This document shows positions 24,777-33,783 of a stretch of 64,000 bases of DNA, piece by piece. Each line of letters starts with the position of its first letter. The stretch's first letter is position 1. Source of the stretch: Rhodococcus qingshengii (GTDB lineage: Bacteria; Actinomycetota; Actinomycetes; Mycobacteriales; Mycobacteriaceae); NCBI RefSeq assembly GCF_021025955.1, contig NZ_JAJNCL010000003.1, positions 248,001-312,000 on the forward strand. Reading direction: 5' to 3'. Below the pieces are notes generated by a model, which worked only from the letters and a program-made list of their open reading frames with translations, was not told where the DNA came from and did not search any database. The position numbers and the translations under genes were made by a program.

Positions 24777-25349
24777 ATGGATACCTGGGTGTTGCCCGCC
24801 ATGCTCGGCCTCGGACTCGCCGCAGCGTCCGGAATGCGAACCTTCCTGCCGCTGTTGATGCTCAGTGCTGCGGTGCATTTCGAACTGTTCGGGGTCACCG
24901 TCGGTGAGTCGATGCGGTGGATCGGATCCACCGGCGCACTGGTGGCATTGGGAATCGCCGCAGTGGTCGAACTGGGTGCCGACCTCATTCCCTTCGTGGA
25001 CAACGCGTTGTCGGTGATCGGGAACGTCACCGGACCCATCGCCGGAGTGATCGCGGCCTGGGCGGCTTTCAGCCATCTCGATCCTGCGATAGCCGCGCTC
25101 GCGGGCATCATCGTCGGAGCGCCGACGGCATTGACGTTCAGCGCCGCCCAGACCGGTACTCGAGCGGTCAGTACGGCCACTACCGGTGGGCTGGCAAATC
25201 CTGTCATTTCCGTCATCGAAGACGTACTGACTTTCTTCACCTCGTTGATCGCGATGATCTTGCCGTTCCTGATCATTCCGCTGCTCGCCGCGCTCTTGTG
25301 GTTCAGTTGGCGTGGCTGGCGCCGTGTACGGAGTCTGCGCACCGCCTGA
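24777..25349 (+). CDS. DUF4126 membrane protein
   Basis: A 190-residue protein with four to five hydrophobic helices. The N-terminal segment GLGLAAASGMRTFLPLLMLSA, with an Arg inside the first hydrophobic region, is the DUF4126 hallmark. Later helices are IAGVIAAWAAFSHLDPAIAA and FFTSLIAMILPFLIIPLLAA, and the tail is basic. No function is established for the family. The start is ATG 24777, close behind palindromic copy 2, with little room for a promoter. The hydrolase gene 27 bases downstream is probably in the same transcript. Confidence 0.87.
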   Translation: MDTWVLPAMLGLGLAAASGMRTFLPLLMLSAAVHFELFGVTVGESMRWIGSTGALVALGIAAVVELGADLIPFVDNALSVIGNVTGPIAGVIAAWAAFSHLDPAIAALAGIIVGAPTALTFSAAQTGTRAVSTATTGGLANPVISVIEDVLTFFTSLIAMILPFLIIPLLAALLWFSWRGWRRVRSLRTA

Positions 25350-25376
25350 AGGTACGGACCTGGTAGACAAGTCGTC

Positions 25377-26345
25377 ATGTCCGACACCGAGATCTCGTTC
25401 CAATCCGGCGACGTCACCCTGTACGGGAGTCTCCGCCTGGCCGCCTCACCCGACGCCCCTGCCCCGGCCGCGCTGATCCTGGCCGGCAGCGGCCCCACCG
25501 ATCGCAACGGCGACAGCGCGCTCCTCGAAGGTGATATCGGAACCCTCCGCTTCATCGCGGATCTCCTTGAGAATCAGGGCATTTCAAGTCTGCGTTACGA
25601 CAAGCTCGGCAGTGGCGAAACCGCACTCGGCGACTACGAGATCGAAGACATCGCCGATCTCGGCTTCAACACATTTGTCGACGCCGCCTCCGACGGACTG
25701 GACTACCTCGCCGGGCAACCCGGTGTCGATCCCGAGCGCTTGTTCGTGGTCGGACACAGCGACGGTGCCGTCGTCGCACTGGCTCTCGCCACTGCGAAGG
25801 AGGGCGCAAGAGTCAGCGCCCTCGCACTGCTCGAGCCACTGAGCGTCAGGCTTCTCGATCTACTCACGACGCAGATTCACCGCCAGCTCGACGCCGTCGT
25901 CGGCGCCGGTCAGTTGCCGGTCGAACTCGCTGACGAACTGCGCGTCGCGCTTGCCGACGCCGTTGAGTCCCTGCGATCCGAGGGCACAGTTCCAGATGAT
26001 CTGCCCGAGCCGCTGCAGAATGCGGGACTCGTGCACGCCAACGCCAAGGCACTCGCCGAGGAAGACGCATTGGACCCGGTTGCGCTCGTGGCGGCGCTGC
26101 CGGCGGGCATGCCCGTTCTCACCAGCTGCTCGGACAAGGACATCCAAGTCATCCCCGCCGATGTCGCAGCGCTGGACGCCGCGCTCTCCCATACAGCGCT
26201 GACTTCCGTGCGGATGCGCAACGCCAACTTCGTACTCAAGGACATCGGCGACGAACAGTCCACCGGTGCCGACTACGTCGCGCCGCTTCCGTACTCGGCA
26301 GAGTTCTCGGAGCCCTTCACAGCGTGGGTCCGTTCGTTCTCCTGA
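25377..26345 (+). CDS. Alpha/beta hydrolase (serine aminopeptidase/esterase type)
   Basis: A 322-residue alpha/beta hydrolase. The oxyanion region is LILAGSGPTDRNGD (33-46) and the nucleophile elbow is GHSDGA with S128. The acid is likely the Asp in TSCSDKDIQVIP, and the catalytic His should be near the C-terminal ATEQSTGADY-like region, but I could not place a clear one there: the segment LKDIGDEQSTGAD carries no His. The fold family matches YqiA/Serine aminopeptidase S33 proteins, several of which act on acyl esters. The substrate is unknown. A terminator follows 40 bases after the stop. Confidence 0.82.
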   Translation: MSDTEISFQSGDVTLYGSLRLAASPDAPAPAALILAGSGPTDRNGDSALLEGDIGTLRFIADLLENQGISSLRYDKLGSGETALGDYEIEDIADLGFNTFVDAASDGLDYLAGQPGVDPERLFVVGHSDGAVVALALATAKEGARVSALALLEPLSVRLLDLLTTQIHRQLDAVVGAGQLPVELADELRVALADAVESLRSEGTVPDDLPEPLQNAGLVHANAKALAEEDALDPVALVAALPAGMPVLTSCSDKDIQVIPADVAALDAALSHTALTSVRMRNANFVLKDIGDEQSTGADYVAPLPYSAEFSEPFTAWVRSFS

Positions 26346-26382
26346 TCACGTACAGACCGAACGTCCTTTTCTTCAGGTAAAA

Positions 26383-26415
26383 AGTTCCCTCCGCGAAGCA
26401 TCGCGGAGGGACTTT
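26383..26415 (+). terminator. Terminator after the alpha/beta hydrolase gene
   Basis: CCCTCCGCGA (26388-26397) pairs with 26402-26411 across a 4-base loop, flanked by AAAAGTT on the left and CTTTCGCTTT on the right. The flanking A/T bases can extend the stem. It separates the hydrolase transcript from the leader ORF region. Confidence 0.85.
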
Positions 26416-26582
26416 CGCTTTCTACGCCTGACCTGCAACAGAGGCTCCTTCAACCCCGCAAATCCGGGGGCAGAAGTCACCTGGTGTTTACGTTCGCGGC
26501 GCTTTTTATTGGTGCGAACCCTCGATCCGTGCTGTACGGTCATCCATTAACCAGCAACGCCACCCAGAAAGGAACGGACATC

Positions 26583-26708
26583 ATGTCGCTACACCCGAAC
26601 ATCGTAACCGTACTTTCGTGGCGCAGCTGCACCGCAGACAAGCACATTTTTTCGGCCGCAATGTCGGCCAAGCACATGGGCAACAAGCGCGGTGTACCCC
26701 GAGAATGA
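26583..26708 (+). CDS. 41-residue leader ORF of a putative attenuator
   Basis: A short ORF with a good ribosome-binding site (AAAGGAACGG). The peptide begins MSLHPNIVTVLSWRSCTADK and ends KRGVPRE, is strongly basic (KHMGNKRGVPRE at the end) and shows one Trp and one Cys side by side in SWRSC. It has no signal peptide. The stop TGA (26706-26708) falls inside the first of two hairpins that precede a terminator, followed by a second ORF at 26797. This layout suits a translated leader that controls downstream transcription. There is no run of one amino acid, so the sensed condition is unclear. It may instead be an independent small protein ended by that terminator. Confidence 0.55.
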   Translation: MSLHPNIVTVLSWRSCTADKHIFSAAMSAKHMGNKRGVPRE

Positions 26709-26772
26709 TCCCCAGTTTCACCGGATTCGTTCTCGGGCACCCAGGGCAAACGCCTCGGGTGCCTTTTCTTTT
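26698..26772 (+). promoter_or_regulatory. Attenuator-like alternative hairpins with intrinsic terminator
   Basis: Hairpin 1 pairs CCCGAGAA (26698-26705) with TTCTCGGG (26730-26737), extended by inner GATCC/GGAT pairs. Hairpin 2 is an intrinsic terminator: GGCACCC (26736-26742) with GGGTGCC (26757-26763), inner AGGGC/GCCT pairs, then TTTTCTTTT. The leader segment CCCGAG can also pair with CTCGGG at 26754-26759 inside the terminator stem. The two outcomes exclude each other. The leader stop codon overlaps the first arm, so ribosome position could decide the fold. Confidence 0.6.
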
Positions 26773-26796
26773 ACCTTTCACACGCAGGAGCACCAC

Positions 26797-27018
26797 ATGA
26801 AACTTCGAGTCAACCAACTGTCCATCGCGCCGCCGTACGTCGATCTGCCCGGTGACCTCACCGGATACGCCGTCACCCTGGATCTTTCGCACTCCGACGC
26901 CGCCCACGAAGCCACCCTCGGCGCACTGATCAGCGAGATCCGCAGTCGCGGAGCCTCACGCGTCGTCATCACCGGCTCACCCCGCGAACTCCAGGGCACC
27001 CACAGCAGCGCCGCCTGA
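26797..27018 (+). CDS. Small protein of unknown function downstream of attenuator
   Basis: A 73-residue protein: MKLRVNQLSIAPPYVDLPGD, then a middle part LTGYAVTLDLSHSDAAHEAT and SEIRSRGASRVVITGSPREL. It has no cysteine, signal or membrane helix. CAGGAG precedes the ATG at normal spacing. The alternating hydrophobic strands and one amphipathic helix (ATLGALISEIRSR) suggest a small alpha/beta fold. I do not recognise a family. It lies directly after the putative attenuator at 26698-26772 and is probably its target. A hairpin at 27045-27082 follows, shared with convergent purH. Confidence 0.6.
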   Translation: MKLRVNQLSIAPPYVDLPGDLTGYAVTLDLSHSDAAHEATLGALISEIRSRGASRVVITGSPRELQGTHSSAA

Positions 27019-27044
27019 AAGTACCGGGCCGCCTGCAAGCAGAA

Positions 27045-27082
27045 CGGGCCCCGACAACCTACGAAGAGGAAGTCGAGGCCCG
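27045..27082. terminator. Probable terminator between the small gene and purH
   Basis: CGGGCC-CCGAC (27045-27055) pairs with GTCG-A-GGCCCG (27072-27082) with one mismatch near the middle, around a 16-base loop. It lies between convergent gene ends. The T-run is absent on both sides, so efficiency is uncertain. Confidence 0.5.
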
Positions 27083-27097
27083 CTGGCGAAGCAGGAA

Positions 27098-28657
27098 TCA
27101 GTGCGCGAAGTGGCGCGCACCGGTCAGATAGAGAGTGACGCCGGCTTCCTTGGCCGCTGCAATCACTTCGTTGTCGCGAACCGATCCACCCGGCTGCACA
27201 ACAGCCTTGACGCCGGCGTTGAGAAGTACCTGCAGACCGTCAGGGAACGGGAAGAACGCGTCCGAAGCCGCAACCGAACCTACGACGCGGTCACCGGCTC
27301 GCTGAACAGCCAGATGCGCTGCATCGACGCGGTTGACCTGGCCCATGCCGACGCCGACGGACGCGCCGCCGGCGGCCAGCAAGATCGCGTTGGACTTCAC
27401 CGAACGGCTGGCGCGCCAAGCAAATTCGAGGTCTGCAAGAGTCTCGGCATCGGCAGCCTCACCGTTGGCGAGAGTCCAGTTGGCCGGGTTGTCCCCGTCA
27501 GCGTCGAGGACGTCGCGCTGCTGTAGCAGAGTACCGCCCGAGATCGGACGCAGTTCGATTCCGGTAGCGGTCGGAGCGGCAGCCTTCAGAACACGAATGT
27601 TCTTCTTACGCTGCAGAACCTCGACAGCTCCGTCTTCGTACGAGGGCGCGATGACAACCTCGGTGAAGATGTCGGCGATCTGCTCGGCCAGTTCGACAGT
27701 GACCTCACGGTTGGCTGCGATGACACCACCGAAAGCACTGACCGGATCGCATGCGTGCGCCTTGCGGTGAGCATCGGCGATGTCGGTACCGATGGCGATG
27801 CCACACGGGTTGGCGTGCTTGATGATTGCCACTGCCGGATCACTGAAGTCGTACGCTGCGCGCCACGCGGCGTCAGAGTCCGTGTAGTTGTTGTACGACA
27901 TCTCCTTGCCGTGCAACTGCTCCGCCTGAGCCAAACCTGCAGGCGCTGCGGGGTTTTCGTACAGCGCGGCGTCCTGGTGCGGGTTCTCGCCGTAGCGCAG
28001 GACAGCGCTGCGGTTCCACGTGGCACCGACCCAAGCCGGGAACAGCGAACCGTCTTCGTCGGCGGCAATCGTGCTCGTCATCCAGCTTGCAACAGCGACG
28101 TCGTACGACGCAGTGTGCTGGAACGCCTGCGCCGCAAGCACAGTGCGCTCACGCAAGGTGAATCCGCCACCGGCAACGGCAGTCAGAACATCGGCGTAGC
28201 GAGCCGGATCGACCACGACGGCAACCGACGGATGGTTCTTGGCTGCAGCGCGCACCATCGACGGGCCGCCGATGTCGATCTGCTCGACGCACTCGTCCGG
28301 GCTCGCGCCCGAGGCAACCGTCTCCGTGAAGGGGTACAGGTTCACGACGACCAATTCGAAAGTCGCGATGCCGAGTTCCTCGAGCTGAGCGAGGTGATCC
28401 GGCTTGCGGGTATCGGCGAGAACGCCGGCGTGGACGCGCGGATGCAGCGTCTTCACACGGCCTTCGAGGCATTCCGGGAATCCGGTCAGAGCCTCGACCG
28501 GGGTCACGGGGATTCCGGCGTCGGCGATCTTCGACGCGGTCGAACCGGTCGAGACCAACTCGACACCGGCCTCGTGCAGGCCCGTGGCCAGCTCGATCAG
28601 ACCACTCTTGTCGTAGACGCTGACAAGTGCACGGCGCACAGCCTTGCGTTCACTCAC
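27098..28657 (-). CDS. purH: Bifunctional AICAR transformylase/IMP cyclohydrolase
   Basis: A 519-residue enzyme for the last two steps of IMP synthesis. The N-terminal MGS-like cyclohydrolase domain contains [20 protein letters not shown] and [19 protein letters not shown]. The C-terminal transformylase domain contains [13 protein letters not shown], with the catalytic Lys-His pair, and the end [20 protein letters not shown]. The length is normal for the family. It overlaps purN by eight bases and forms the backbone unit perM-purN-purH, as in M. tuberculosis Rv0955-Rv0957. Confidence 0.97.
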   Translation of the reverse strand: MSERKAVRRALVSVYDKSGLIELATGLHEAGVELVSTGSTASKIADAGIPVTPVEALTGFPECLEGRVKTLHPRVHAGVLADTRKPDHLAQLEELGIATFELVVVNLYPFTETVASGASPDECVEQIDIGGPSMVRAAAKNHPSVAVVVDPARYADVLTAVAGGGFTLRERTVLAAQAFQHTASYDVAVASWMTSTIAADEDGSLFPAWVGATWNRSAVLRYGENPHQDAALYENPAAPAGLAQAEQLHGKEMSYNNYTDSDAAWRAAYDFSDPAVAIIKHANPCGIAIGTDIADAHRKAHACDPVSAFGGVIAANREVTVELAEQIADIFTEVVIAPSYEDGAVEVLQRKKNIRVLKAAAPTATGIELRPISGGTLLQQRDVLDADGDNPANWTLANGEAADAETLADLEFAWRASRSVKSNAILLAAGGASVGVGMGQVNRVDAAHLAVQRAGDRVVGSVAASDAFFPFPDGLQVLLNAGVKAVVQPGGSVRDNEVIAAAKEAGVTLYLTGARHFAH

Positions 28658-29285
28658 TGGGGATCACGGCCTTTCGTCCATCGGAAACCACTCCGCGCGT
28701 AGCAACAGCGGCGATGACGTCCGCCAACAACCGTCGCTCCACAATTTTGATGCGTTCATGCAACGACGACTCGGTGTCGTCGTCATGCACCGGCACAGCT
28801 TCCTGCGCCAAGATCGGCCCGGTATCAACTCCGCCGTCGACGAGATGCACCGTGGAACCGGTGACCTTCACGCCGTACGCCAGAGCGTCGGGAACCGCGT
28901 GCGCGCCGGGGAAGGCAGGCAGCAACGCGGGATGAGTGTTGATGATTCGGCCGCCGAAACGCGCGAGAAAGGTGGGGCCGAGGATCTTCATGAAACCGGC
29001 ACTGACCACCAGGTCGGGGTCGTGCTCGGCCACCGCTGCCGTCAGCGCGTCGTCCCAGTTGGCGCGATCTTCGTAAGCCTTGATCGACACTTTGAAGTAC
29101 GGAATCTTCGAATCCGCGGCGTGCTCGGCGGCGAGGCAGTCACGATCCACACCGACGGCAACGATCTCGGCCGGGTATCCGTCGGCATGCGAAGCGTCGA
29201 TCAGCGAAGTCAACAGGGTTCCCGCGCCGGAAGCGAGTACGACTACCCGCGCGATCGAGTCGCGAAATTGGACCCTGTCGGGCAT
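28650..29285 (-). CDS. purN: Phosphoribosylglycinamide formyltransferase
   Basis: Transfers the formyl group of 10-formyl-THF to GAR. The family core is [36 protein letters not shown], and [18 protein letters not shown] with the catalytic His/Asn, followed by [15 protein letters not shown] place the start at ATG 29285 ([20 protein letters not shown], 211 residues). The open frame reaches an ATG at 29369, but that codon sits inside a hairpin (29346-29369) and adds residues without family similarity. No strong ribosome-binding site is seen for either, so the start is open. It overlaps purH and follows perM. Confidence 0.94.
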   Translation of the reverse strand: MPDRVQFRDSIARVVVLASGAGTLLTSLIDASHADGYPAEIVAVGVDRDCLAAEHAADSKIPYFKVSIKAYEDRANWDDALTAAVAEHDPDLVVSAGFMKILGPTFLARFGGRIINTHPALLPAFPGAHAVPDALAYGVKVTGSTVHLVDGGVDTGPILAQEAVPVHDDDTESSLHERIKIVERRLLADVIAAVATRGVVSDGRKAVIPSE

Positions 29286-29345
29286 TGTCGGCTGCGGATT
29301 GTCGGCCGAGGCAGTCAGCGCACTACTCCTGAGAACTGGAAGATG

Positions 29346-29369
29346 ATGCGGCCGGAGTATCGGCCGCAT
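29346..29369. other. Intergenic hairpin between perM and purN
   Basis: ATGCGGCC (29346-29353) and GGCCGCAT (29362-29369) form a perfect 8-bp stem with an 8-base loop, seven bases after the perM stop. There is no T-run. It may be a weak terminator or an RNA element that sets the ratio of perM to purN-purH. Confidence 0.5.
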
Positions 29370-29375
29370 GACAGC

Positions 29376-30917
29376 CTAGTCGCTGGACTCCTGAGGCTTC
29401 GAGGGCAGGTCGGTCTCCGCCTCGGACGCTGGGCCGGGTCCGGCTGCGGGGTCGGTCTCGGGTGCCGCGACAACTTCGGCCTCGACTACTTCGATTTCGA
29501 CGGTTTCTTCTGTCACGACCTGCACAGGTTCGCCTGATTCCTCGACGATTTCGGCTTCGACGACCTTGGTGACAACTACCGCAGATTCCTGGGCGAGCAC
29601 TTCGCCGGTATTCTCGTCTGCCTCTTCCGGGGCGGCCGCGGCCGTGATCGCGAGTTCGGGCTCGGATGTTCGAGCCGGTTCAGCCTCCGGCGGCGCAACC
29701 TCGTCCTTCAAGTGTCCGCGATGCGAGAACCACATCGCGAACAGCGCCGAGACGGTTCCGAACAATCCCAGCCACGCAAAAGTCAGAAGACCGAAGCCCC
29801 ACCACAGCACCTCGACGGTGCCGAACTGCCCGAGGTCTCCCCCGGCAGCAAGGGCAAGCAGAGCCATGACGACGCCGGCACCGGCCGCTGCCGTCAGCAC
29901 CGCGAGCACGCTGTCCTGCCCGGCGATGCGTCGAGCGCAATCGCGGCCGAGCATCACCCCCACCGCCGCCGGAACGATCAACAAGACCGGCCAGATTCCG
30001 CCGGCGACGCCTTCCGGAATGGCTCCGAGAAGGGGCAGCGGTGGCAGGTCTCCGCCGATGTTGCCGAACACACTGATGGAGACGTTGCCGAAATCGGCCG
30101 TCGATCCCGTCATCACCGCGGCAGCGCCGACGACCAAGTTCGGTAGATAGAGGAGCGACAACACCGTCAATCCCAGAACGCCGACAAACCCGTTGCCGCG
30201 CGCGAGCAGGTCACCGACCGTCGACCACGACACGAGCAGTGACACCACGACGGCCACGGCGCCCGCGGCCAACAGCGCTGCCGACGCGGCCGTTGCCGGT
30301 CGAACAGCGGCAGATGCCCACGGCGGAATCTCGGCGACGACGCGATCCCAGTGCGCAGCAGCAACTCCGACGGACGCGGCGATCAGGTGAATCCCTGCGA
30401 CCCAGCCGAAAGCGGCCAACGTGTTGGGGCTCGACAGCGGAATCGCCGCGGAAGCGTCGGCGACCACTGCGAGCGCGATCGCCGTGATCGTCAACGGTCC
30501 GGCGATCGCGGCCCCCACCAGGCGGAGGGTGTCGTCACGGGAGTCGGTGTGCACCGCAGTCGACGCGCATCGGCGTGCGACCACCCACATCATGACCGCC
30601 GTCGGAAGCAACGGCAGTACACCGAGTTGGACGCCGCTGATAGTCGCCGGCACTTGGTGGATGACCAACCATGTAGTGGCAATGGCGCCGAAGGTTCCGG
30701 TCAGGTCGCTGCTCGCCGATACCAAGGTGACCACAACGACGGCCGCAATCAGCAGCATCGTCAGGCCCGACGGTCGGAACGCGACAGTCAGCAGCTTGCG
30801 TGCCAGGTCCGGGTTGGGTGCCGGGCGACCGCCGCCGACGCGGCCGCCGCCAGTACGACCACGTCCGGGTCGTGCGGACGCGGGACGGGACCGGGTGCCA
30901 TCAATCAAAGAACTCAT
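29376..30917 (-). CDS. perM: PerM-like cell-division membrane protein (DUF6350)
   Basis: About 513 residues with roughly ten membrane helices between residues 40 and 400, for example LTMLLIAAVVVVTLVSA and WPVLLIVPAAVGVMLGRD. The C-terminal 120 residues are very acidic (EEVDE-, EIVEESGE- and EIEVVEAEV-type stretches) and probably cytoplasmic. It corresponds by position to M. tuberculosis PerM (Rv0955), a divisome-associated protein needed for persistence in chronic infection. ATG 30917 has GAGGGG directly abutting it, which is too close for a normal ribosome-binding site; a GTG at 30953 in the same frame is the alternative start. Confidence 0.85.
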   Translation of the reverse strand: MSSLIDGTRSRPASARPGRGRTGGGRVGGGRPAPNPDLARKLLTVAFRPSGLTMLLIAAVVVVTLVSASSDLTGTFGAIATTWLVIHQVPATISGVQLGVLPLLPTAVMMWVVARRCASTAVHTDSRDDTLRLVGAAIAGPLTITAIALAVVADASAAIPLSSPNTLAAFGWVAGIHLIAASVGVAAAHWDRVVAEIPPWASAAVRPATAASAALLAAGAVAVVVSLLVSWSTVGDLLARGNGFVGVLGLTVLSLLYLPNLVVGAAAVMTGSTADFGNVSISVFGNIGGDLPPLPLLGAIPEGVAGGIWPVLLIVPAAVGVMLGRDCARRIAGQDSVLAVLTAAAGAGVVMALLALAAGGDLGQFGTVEVLWWGFGLLTFAWLGLFGTVSALFAMWFSHRGHLKDEVAPPEAEPARTSEPELAITAAAAPEEADENTGEVLAQESAVVVTKVVEAEIVEESGEPVQVVTEETVEIEVVEAEVVAAPETDPAAGPGPASEAETDLPSKPQESSD

Positions 30918-30976
30918 CCCCTCGAGGGTTTCACTCGATAGTGCGCCGCGCACTCAGGCGCGCCGTCGGGCTCACG

Positions 30977-31016
30977 GAATGTGGCCTCCACCCGCAGCGG
31001 GTCGGAGGCCACATTC
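30977..31016. terminator. Nested hairpin after the 34-kDa antigen gene
   Basis: GAATGTGGCCTCC (30977-30989) pairs perfectly with 31004-31016; inside, ACCCG/CGGGT adds five further pairs. The result is one long stem of about 18 bp with a single bulge. It lies 24 bases after the end of the DUF5336 gene, on the minus strand, and before perM. No T-run is visible. Confidence 0.65.
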
Positions 31017-31039
31017 ATGCTCGTGAAACGAAGAAAGTA

Positions 31040-32101
31040 CTACTGCTGACGCTCGTCAGGGTTCTGGGAACCGAAGACCTTGGTCTCGGCCGCAGAATCG
31101 CTGCTGCCCTGGTCAGGTTCCGCGGGCGGCGTCGATGATTCGAACGTCGGGGGCTCGAAGCCGGTCGGCTGCTCGGTCGAGCCAGTCGGCTGCTGGTTGT
31201 AGGGCTGGCCGTAACCGCGTGGAGCGGTGAACTGGTCCGACGAGTAGCTCGGGTTCGGCTGGCCACCGGGCTGCGAGGTCAGCGGATAGTAAGACGACGT
31301 CGTTGCGGACGACGACGAGTCGGTCGGGGTCTGCGTGGGATTCTGCACCGGGTTCTGGCCGTAGGGAGATGCGCTCTGCCCATAAGGCTGCTGCGAAGCA
31401 GTCGGGTCGGCGGGGGCGGCGTGTGCTCCCCCGTATCCCTGCTGCTGCGCCTGCCCGTACTGCGGATTCTGCTGGTACTGGCCCTGCTGAGGTTGCTGCT
31501 GTGCCTGCTGAGGCTGACCGTACTGGCCCTGTCCGTAGCCCTGGGGCTGCCCCTGCTGTTGACCCTGCTGCTGACCGTAGCCCTGCGGCTGACCGTACTG
31601 CTGGGCTACCGGACGCGGCGCGGGAGCCTTCAGGATTCCGATCTCGAACAGCAAAGCGGCAACTGCGACGACGGTCTGCACGAACGAGAGAATCAGCACG
31701 ATGATCAGGCCCCAACCGAGCCCGATCTCGACGTAGTCGCTGGTACCGACCGAGAATGCGGCGAACACCAAAGAGAAGAAACCCGTGAGTGAGAGCGCTG
31801 CGGCAATACCTGCATACGACTGCTTCGGGAGCAGCGAGATCCCGGCGACAACACCGCCGGCGAAGATGAATCCGAGGCCGTAGATGCTCGACTCGAAGAA
31901 GCTCGAACTGGTGTCCAGATCGCTGCCGATTCCGCTGCTGCTTCCACTGATCGTGGTGAAGGGCGCAAAACCGAGTAGGAAGTTGATCAGGCCGAGCGCC
32001 GCGACGGCGATGAGCAGGATGAATCCGAGATTCTTGGTTCCACCGCCCGCTGCCGGCTGATTCGGTGGCCCGAAGTTGGGCCCTTGCGGCGTGAACGTCA
32101 T
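31040..32101 (-). CDS. 34-kDa antigen-family membrane protein (DUF5336)
   Basis: A 353-residue protein. The first part holds four membrane helices (NLGFILLIAVAALGLINFLL; IYGLGFIFAGGVVAGISLL; IAAALSLTGFFSLVFAAFSV; GWGLIIVLILSFVQTVVAVA). The C-terminal half (about 165-353) is a low-complexity Gln/Gly/Tyr/Pro tail with repeated QQGQPQGYG-like units, then Ser/Thr-rich. Equivalent to mycobacterial Rv0954, a divisome-associated protein of the same architecture. The ATG at 32101 follows GAGGAGA at good spacing; the frame upstream of it is open but lacks a start signal. Together with perM next door it suggests a cell-division pair. Confidence 0.88.
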   Translation of the reverse strand: MTFTPQGPNFGPPNQPAAGGGTKNLGFILLIAVAALGLINFLLGFAPFTTISGSSSGIGSDLDTSSSFFESSIYGLGFIFAGGVVAGISLLPKQSYAGIAAALSLTGFFSLVFAAFSVGTSDYVEIGLGWGLIIVLILSFVQTVVAVAALLFEIGILKAPAPRPVAQQYGQPQGYGQQQGQQQGQPQGYGQGQYGQPQQAQQQPQQGQYQQNPQYGQAQQQGYGGAHAAPADPTASQQPYGQSASPYGQNPVQNPTQTPTDSSSSATTSSYYPLTSQPGGQPNPSYSSDQFTAPRGYGQPYNQQPTGSTEQPTGFEPPTFESSTPPAEPDQGSSDSAAETKVFGSQNPDERQQ

Positions 32102-32187
32102 GACTTCTCCTCGTAGACGGCCTTCGATGGTTACCAGCGTATGTGTCTCGACTTCGCACGCTAACACCGACGGGAGACAATGGGCAG

Positions 32188-32823
32188 ATGCCCTTCACCC
32201 TCGCGCCCGGCGCCGACCATGTCGTCGAAACCGAGGTGAAGCACTCACGATTCATCGCCGCGCTTCGCCGGATCGACGACACCGACGCCGCCATGGAGTT
32301 CGTCGCGGAGCAGAAGTCGTTGTATCCCGATGCGCGCCACCATTGTTCGGCTTTCGTGATCGGATACGAGGCGAACTCACGCGTCGAGCGTGCACACGAC
32401 GACGGCGAACCGGGCGGCACTGCGGGGGTGCCGATGCTTCAGGTTCTCAAGTCTCGAGATCTGGTCGATGTGATTGTGGTCGTCACGCGCTATTTCGGCG
32501 GAATCAAGCTCGGCGCCGGCGGATTGGTTCGCGCGTATTCGGGAGCGGTCTCGGTTGCTCTCGATTCGGCCGAACTGGTGGCCAGGGAGCGGAAAATCCT
32601 GCGCACTTTGGCGATCCGGCATTCAGAGGCCGGTCGAGTGGAAGCAGAACTGAGAGCGCGGGGCGTCTCGGTGCTCGGAACTACGTATGGATCGAAAGCG
32701 GTCATGACACTCGCCGCCGGTGATGCCGACGATCTCGAATCGGTCGTCGCATCCATCACATCCGGTGCCGGGCAGTTGGAACCTGCCGGGTCGATGTGGG
32801 TCGATACCACTGTGCGTGGTTAA
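32188..32823 (+). CDS. yigZ: YigZ/IMPACT-family protein
   Basis: A 211-residue protein of the UPF0029 family. The N-terminal domain shows EVKHSRFIAALRRIDDTDAA, HHCSAFVIG, and the signature DDGEPGGTAGVPMLQVL with VTRYFGGIKLGAGGLVRAYS. The C-terminal DUF1949 domain is shorter (AGRVEAELRARGV...LAAGDADD). Homologues interact with translation factors in eukaryotes (IMPACT); a bacterial role is not settled. It is transcribed opposite to its neighbours, facing sucD. A terminator begins inside its last codons. Confidence 0.9.
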   Translation: MPFTLAPGADHVVETEVKHSRFIAALRRIDDTDAAMEFVAEQKSLYPDARHHCSAFVIGYEANSRVERAHDDGEPGGTAGVPMLQVLKSRDLVDVIVVVTRYFGGIKLGAGGLVRAYSGAVSVALDSAELVARERKILRTLAIRHSEAGRVEAELRARGVSVLGTTYGSKAVMTLAAGDADDLESVVASITSGAGQLEPAGSMWVDTTVRG

Positions 32824-32851
32824 GGAGTCCGGAGACTCCCTAACCACGCAC
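32812..32851. terminator. Convergent terminator overlapping the yigZ stop
   Basis: An 18-bp stem, GTGCGTGGTTAAGGAGTC (32812-32829) with 32834-32851, has one mismatch and a 4-base loop. The yigZ stop TAA (32821-32823) lies inside the left arm. A second small hairpin, GGGGCGAAGCCCC, follows at once, before the sucD end. It serves both convergent genes. Confidence 0.82.
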
Positions 32852-32865
32852 GGGGGCGAAGCCCC

Positions 32866-33768
32866 TTACAGGGACTGAAGAATCTCGCGAGCGAGAGCAG
32901 CAGTGGCGGACGGCGTCTTTCCGACCTTCACGCCTGCAGCTTCGAGAGCTTCCTGCTTGGCCTGAGCCGTTCCCGAGGAACCGGAGACGATGGCGCCGGC
33001 GTGGCCCATGGTCTTGCCTTCGGGAGCGGTGAAGCCTGCCACGTAGCCGACGACCGGCTTGGTGACGTTGGCCTTGATGTAATCGGCTGCACGCTCTTCG
33101 GCGTCGCCACCGATTTCACCGATCATCACAATGACCTTGGTCTCGGGATCCTTCTCGAACGCCTCGATGGCGTCGATGTGGGTGGTTCCGATGACCGGGT
33201 CGCCGCCGATGCCGATGGCGGTGGAGAAGCCGAAGTCACGGAGTTCGTACATCATCTGGTAGGTCAGGGTGCCCGACTTGGAGACCAGGCCGATGGGGCC
33301 GGTGCCTGCGATGTTGGCGGGCGTGATGCCGACGAGGGCCTCACCCGGGGTGATGATGCCGGGGCAGTTCGGTCCGATGATGCGGGTCTTCTTGCCCTTG
33401 GACTCGTTGTACGCCCAAGCGTAAGCGGAGTCCTGAACCGGGATGCCCTCGGTGATGACCACGAGAAGCGGGATCTCCGCGTCGATGGCCTCGACGATGG
33501 CGTCCTTCGAGAAGGCCGGCGGAACGAATGCGATGGAGACGTCTGCGCCGGTCTCCTTGATTGCCTCTTCGACCGTCGCGAAGACGGGGAGCTCGACAGG
33601 GGAACCGTCAGCAGCAACGTGCGAGACCGTGGTGCCGGCCTTGCGAGCGTTGACGCCGCCGACGACCTGGGTGCCGGCCTTGAGCATCAGAGCGGTGTGC
33701 TTGGTGCCCTCGCCGCCGGTGATGCCCTGGACGATGACCTTTGAATCCTTGGTGAGGAAGATTGCCAT
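32866..33768 (-). CDS. sucD: Succinyl-CoA synthetase, alpha subunit
   Basis: A 300-residue subunit of the TCA-cycle enzyme that makes ATP or GTP from succinyl-CoA. The CoA-binding N terminus contains [20 protein letters not shown] and [12 protein letters not shown]. The phospho-histidine is in [20 protein letters not shown]. Its ATG lies 15 bases after the sucC stop, so the pair is one operon. Length and motifs are normal. Confidence 0.97.
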   Translation of the reverse strand: MAIFLTKDSKVIVQGITGGEGTKHTALMLKAGTQVVGGVNARKAGTTVSHVAADGSPVELPVFATVEEAIKETGADVSIAFVPPAFSKDAIVEAIDAEIPLLVVITEGIPVQDSAYAWAYNESKGKKTRIIGPNCPGIITPGEALVGITPANIAGTGPIGLVSKSGTLTYQMMYELRDFGFSTAIGIGGDPVIGTTHIDAIEAFEKDPETKVIVMIGEIGGDAEERAADYIKANVTKPVVGYVAGFTAPEGKTMGHAGAIVSGSSGTAQAKQEALEAAGVKVGKTPSATAALAREILQSL

Positions 33769-33783
33769 TGTTCTGTGAGTCCC

